Part shown: piece after piece, positions 63,521 through 64,000 of the stretch
How the letters are laid out: each line of letters begins with the position of its first letter
Numbering within the stretch: position 1 is the stretch's first letter
Assembly (NCBI GenBank): GCA_040219135.1
Contig: JAVJTA010000011.1
Coordinates: 434,001-498,000, forward strand
Direction: 5' to 3'
DNA: 64,000 bases
DNA from: UBA7803 sp040219135
GTDB taxonomy: Bacteria; Pseudomonadota; Gammaproteobacteria; Pseudomonadales; Azotimanducaceae
The notes under the pieces: model-generated
Told to the model about the DNA's origin: nothing
Seen by the model: the letters and a program-made list of their open reading frames with translations, nothing else
The model's database searches: none
Made by a program: the position numbers and the translations under genes

Positions 63521-64000
63521 ATGGCCGCCGGCAAGCGCGACTTCCTCTCTCTGTTGGATTGCACCAGCGACGAGCTGACCGGACTGATCAGCCGCGCCCG
63601 GGAACTGAAGACCCTGCAGCGCGACGGCAAACCGCACAGGCCGCTCGAGGGGCGCACTCTGGCCATGATCTTCGAGCAGAACAGCACCCGCACCCGCGTT
63701 GCCTTCGAAACCGGCATGCACCAGCTCGGTGGCCACGCCATCGTGCTGTCGCCGGAGGACAGCCAGCTCGGGCGCGGCGAGCCCATCGAAGACACCGCCC
63801 GGGTCCTGTCCGGCATGGTGGACGCGGTCACGATTCGAACCTCCAGCCACGACGATGTCGTACGATTTGCCGCCGCCGCCAGCATTCCGGTGATCAACGC
63901 CATGACCTCGCGCAATCATCCCTGCCAGCTGCTGGCGGACGTGCAGACCTTCGAGGAGCTGCGCGGGCCGATTGCCGGGCGCACCGTGGCGTTCGTCGGC
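63521..64000 (+). CDS. argF: Ornithine carbamoyltransferase (partial, C-terminus beyond window)
   Basis: The first 160 residues are visible. FEQNSTRTRVAFETGMHQLG carries the carbamoyl-phosphate-binding STRTR motif. SQLGRGEPIEDTARVLSGM and the HPCQ of NHPCQLLAD are standard OTCase elements. ATG at 63521 with GGGAG upstream. It turns ornithine and carbamoyl phosphate into citrulline, the substrate of ArgG in this window. Confidence 0.93.
   Translation, partial: MAAGKRDFLSLLDCTSDELTGLISRARELKTLQRDGKPHRPLEGRTLAMIFEQNSTRTRVAFETGMHQLGGHAIVLSPEDSQLGRGEPIEDTARVLSGMVDAVTIRTSSHDDVVRFAAAASIPVINAMTSRNHPCQLLADVQTFEELRGPIAGRTVAFVG

Overview
The window is a dense, GC-rich (roughly two-thirds G+C) chromosomal segment of a gammaproteobacterium. 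The evidence is gene order. cmk-tyrA-hisC-pheA-serC-gyrA, then a methylthioadenosine-type deaminase, ubiG and a YciK-like reductase, matches the Pseudomonas-type neighbourhood. So do dcd/apbC/metG/rnf/nth, argG-motY-rnt-grxD and scpA-scpB-rluB. It is not a simple Pseudomonas: tyrA is not fused to aroA, rpsA does not follow cmk, and several accessory blocks are foreign to that order. No tRNA, rRNA, CRISPR array or transposase is visible. GTG and TTG starts are frequent.

Layout. 1-2.4 kb: a truncated Baeyer-Villiger-type monooxygenase diverges from a small HTH regulator that overlaps an alpha/beta hydrolase; an AT-rich multi-half-site operator lies between them. 2.6-3.9 kb: a class III aminotransferase. 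4.0-11.5 kb: a three-gene operon, each pair sharing an ATGA overlap, for a TPR-CHAT protease-like protein, a TpsA exoprotein and its TpsB transporter. 11.6-14.1 kb: a periplasmic repeat/OmpA protein and a membrane Ser/Thr kinase. 14.1-21.5 kb: the gyrA-serC-pheA-hisC-tyrA-cmk operon, read leftward into the kinase. 21.5-25.9 kb: mtaD-ubiG-yciK-like genes and a degenerate GGDEF protein, preceded by two inverted copies of a hairpin element. 26-30.6 kb: scpA, scpB, rluB, trpS and yciO. 30.7-41.2 kb: yciB, an SH3 protein, pdxJ, a cyclophilin, a membrane-anchored cold-shock protein, argS, a fatty acid desaturase, a sulfurtransferase, mnmC and serA. 41.2-45.9 kb: a Firmicutes-like murG, hda, a CDP-alcohol phosphatidyltransferase, DUF2066 and purM. 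46.6-55.9 kb: dcd with an intein, apbC, metG, an unusual rnf cluster and nth. 55.9-64 kb: murI, a zinc-ribbon protein, argG, motY, rnt, grxD, malY, argD and argF (cut by the window end).

Most notable observations. (1) The rnf cluster has no rsxC; instead RsxB carries a C-terminal extension that looks like the ferredoxin domain and tail of RsxC, so the NADH/FMN half of RsxC is missing. (2) scpB and rluB overlap by about 317 bases in different frames, across a tandem repeat whose unit lengths are all multiples of three, so one DNA repeat encodes two low-complexity peptide repeats. (3) Dcd is interrupted in its active-site signature by a 375-residue HNH-containing intein. (4) The coupled CHAT-TpsA-TpsB operon next to an OmpA/TPR protein and a Ser/Thr kinase suggests a surface protein with its own processing protease. 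(5) The gyrA-mtaD intergenic region holds two about 100-bp hairpins with conserved loops and compensatory stem differences.

Housekeeping genes cover aromatic amino acids, serine, arginine, purines and pyrimidines, translation, chromosome condensation and cell-wall precursors. All functions are inferred from motifs read by eye; no database search was run.
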